Part shown: positions 61,800 to 64,000 of the stretch, one piece after another
How the letters are laid out: each line of letters starts with the position of its first letter
How positions within the stretch are numbered: the stretch's first letter is position 1
Assembly (NCBI RefSeq): GCF_000003815.2
Contig: NC_049990.1
Coordinates: 16,388,003-16,452,002 of the forward strand
DNA length: 64,000 nucleotides
DNA from: Branchiostoma floridae
Taxonomy: Eukaryota > Chordata > Leptocardii > Amphioxiformes > Branchiostomatidae
Direction of reading: 5' to 3'
Translations under genes and position numbers: made by a program
The notes under the pieces: generated by a model
What the model was told of the DNA's origin: nothing
The model's database searches: none
What the model saw: only the letters and a program-made list of their open reading frames with translations

Positions 61800-63030
61800 C
61801 TTGGCGGAAATCGCGGGAAAATTGGCCAGTTTAGTTTTGATAAGTAAGTTTAACAATGGCGAGAATGATTATTTCCTCATCAATATTTATTGTTAGAATG
61901 TTTTGAAATGTAAATCTAAACAATTGTGTTACCTGTGCAATGTTTATATGAATAAACATACATTTTGCCAGCACGATGTTGCAGCAACATGTTAACTTTG
62001 TGTCTGTATTATGCCACTTTTATTGTTGAAGGCGCGTGAGCAAATGAACAAGCATGACAAAAGAAATATTATGATACTATTTATTCCGTAACATTCACTT
62101 TTATTCACGATTCTAATTTGCAATGCCTGCAAACTCCGATCGGAATCACCCGGACCTTGTACGATTTAAAATGCATTTAACGGGAAATTGGAATTTATGA
62201 CGAATCCGACACGTTAGTTCAAGGAGCTTTTATCAGATAAAATCCTTGGTTAGTTCAGATTCTTTTCTCAGTAGTCACGCTTCCTATTTTCATACTTTAA
62301 AAACAACCGACAAAGGAATCGTTAAAGGATGTTTTTCTCCTGGTGCAAACTGTAAACACACGTCATACACCACTAGTCTCCAATGCGACTAAGCCACTGC
62401 CGCCTCTTGCGCCATTTTTCTTGGATTTGAGACGGGCTCGACAGTCCACCGCGGCCCTGGCGTCGTTTCCTCGCGATCTGTGTCAGCCCTGACTGCACCG
62501 CTGCCCCTTGTCCTTGTCGCTCAACAGTTGTAGAAGCAATAGTTTCCGCGTCGTCCACTTCCTCACAGGTCGACGCCTTAGCGAGATACTTGTGTATGTT
62601 ATCCAGTCCCAAACATCGCAGTTTCTCGGTTTATTTTCGCAAAGTTTCGTGCCTCTTCTTGATTGACGTTATGTTACCGCCTTTGTTGGAGCCGCTGCTG
62701 GCTGTGATTGGTCGCAAGTTAATTCGATTTTTCGCATAAAGTGGCACGCCCTGTCTAATCGGTATATCTAAAGACTGCAGCCAAGGCTGTTGTTATGGTA
62801 ACGACACGTATGACAACATTTCCCACATGCGAATCGGGTTGGGCACGTCTTGTACTGCGTGTGTTTGATTTGAGCTCAAGTCGCTGAATTTACAAGTCTT
62901 ACCGTCGGTTTCACAGACAGCACGTGCACTTACTTTGTCACCAATCGTCTTCCAGAGCGTTCAAAATTATGAAAGAAAAGAGGCTTTTTCCTGTCATTTT
63001 TTCGGTAAAATCTTAGGAAAATACCGACAT
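61800..63030. other. No gene firmly supported
   Basis: One open stretch on the - strand (62612-62373, 79 codons) is Gln/Arg-rich (ARKRRQGRGG, EKWRKRRQWL) and CpG-rich. It has no ATG in frame at its start and no splice context, so it is at best a candidate exon. Confidence 0.3.
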
Positions 63031-63130
63031 NNNNNNNNNNNNNNNNNNNNNNNNNNNNNNNNNNNNNNNNNNNNNNNNNNNNNNNNNNNNNNNNNNNNNN
63101 NNNNNNNNNNNNNNNNNNNNNNNNNNNNNN
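63031..63130. other. Assembly gap (100 N)
   Basis: Exactly 100 N, a conventional size for a gap of unknown length. Open frames across it are artefacts. Confidence 1.
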
Positions 63131-64000
63131 CAGTTTTTACGTCGCATTTTGGTAACTTTATCGAGAACTTATTATACCATACAGGAGAACTTCGGCTTCA
63201 TGTCTTTGCCGCGCCAGCTGTCAAAAGAAAGGTAAACAAATTTAACCGATATTTTCTCCGCCCACCTTTATACCAGCGTTAAAACAGTAAATACTATTGT
63301 AACATCAATAGTTTTACAACGTTGTAGCGGTGTTTAAAAGAGATAGAGTCAAAGGCGCGGCAGGAAAATATTACTGAGTGAATACTGAGCAAATTTCAGC
63401 ATATGGAGCGCCGAAGCCACCAACTTTTCTTGCCTTGCCGGGCGCCGAACGCAGGCGCGAGGCGTCTCAAGCTTGTTGAGGCACGGGGAAATTTTGAAAT
63501 CTTGATCCTCTGAATCGCCATTTCCGGCATTTGGACGAACAAATTTCACTTATATATAGTCCGAGCAAAAAATTTTTCCTAGGCCGTCCCCCCCGCTCAA
63601 AATTTTTTTCCTAGGCCCTGCCCCTGGCTCACATTTTTTTCCTAGGCCCATACCCCCCCCCCCCCCACTCAAAGATTAGATCAGACAAATGTTCCAACTA
63701 TTTTGCTTCTGAATAGACAAAAATGCATCAGCTACCATGTAAGGTCACAGAAGAATTTGGATGACTAACCTCAGTGTGGAAGGAAACAGTCCTCAGTCAC
63801 CAAACTCCTTAAAGTCTCGGAGAGTGAGTTGTGACTGTGTCTTTCAGTGTCCTTCAACTCTGCACTGAGGTGGTTGGACTACCTGAGGTTAATTTTAGAC
63901 ATTAGGTTCGGCTGACACTGCCTTTTGTCTTACATGCCCCAAGGTGATACCTGTGGCAGATACGTGTGTCGGGCAAGCGAACGTAATGAGTTGTTTTGAT
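63131..64000. other. No gene seen; short degenerate tandem repeat
   Basis: Three units of about 35 bp at 63565-63660 contain AATTTTTTTCCTAGGCCC, ending in a C run. Otherwise unique-looking, with no coding feature. Confidence 0.5.

Noticed and set aside
62373-62612. Arg/Gln-rich 79-codon frame on the - strand as a new gene
   Set aside because: No in-frame ATG, no splice signals I can support, and it lies next to repeats and a gap.
62935-63282. Open frame spanning the N run
   Set aside because: Unknown bases make the frame meaningless.

Overview
The window is metazoan nuclear DNA and most resembles a cephalochordate (amphioxus, Branchiostoma). The signs are short coding exons with GT..AG borders spread over kilobases, an animal cytokinesis gene, expanded TPR and C-type lectin genes, and a very dense load of diverse transposons and microsatellites. 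The species is inferred from overall character, not proven by a search. There is a 100-base assembly gap at 63031-63130.

Layout. (1) 73-19597, + strand: the 3' two thirds of an ECT2-type Rho guanine-nucleotide exchange factor. Fifteen exons join in frame to 655 codons, and the introns carry at least eight DNA-transposon copies and a SINE. (2) 21176-23180, - strand: a two-exon CHK/EcKinase-like small-molecule kinase (403 aa). (3) 26956-33340 and 39700-48030, + strand: a tandem pair of large genes with the same four-exon layout. Each encodes N-terminal TPR-like repeats, a nucleotidyltransferase-like domain and a long array of almost identical 42-residue TPRs. Copy A is intact (1467 aa). Copy B has lost its 5' coding end and carries a 1-base deletion plus a nonsense codon near its 3' end. 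(4) 33689-37627: a non-LTR retrotransposon on the - strand, sitting between the two copies with an 11-bp target-site duplication. (5) 48600-52752: a nest of three mobile elements (a foldback element, a 5'-truncated LINE inside it, and a second TIR element inside it). (6) 55909-57910, - strand: a type II membrane C-type lectin with a repetitive coiled-coil stalk and a QPD/WND carbohydrate-recognition domain. (7) 58 kb to the end: dispersed repeats, long TTTC microsatellites and the gap, with no convincing gene.

The ECT2 gene and the kinase are ordinary housekeeping or metabolic genes and unrelated to their neighbours. The most unusual content is the duplicated TPR-nucleotidyltransferase pair. 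The catalytic-looking motif is kept identical in both copies. The TPR arrays are homogenised separately within each copy, and variation is limited to a few residues per repeat. This looks like a fast-evolving recognition array joined to an enzymatic domain. That functional reading is inference.

Many transposon calls rest on terminal inverted repeats with matching target-site duplications read directly from the sequence. In one case an empty site in the paralogue confirms the insertion.
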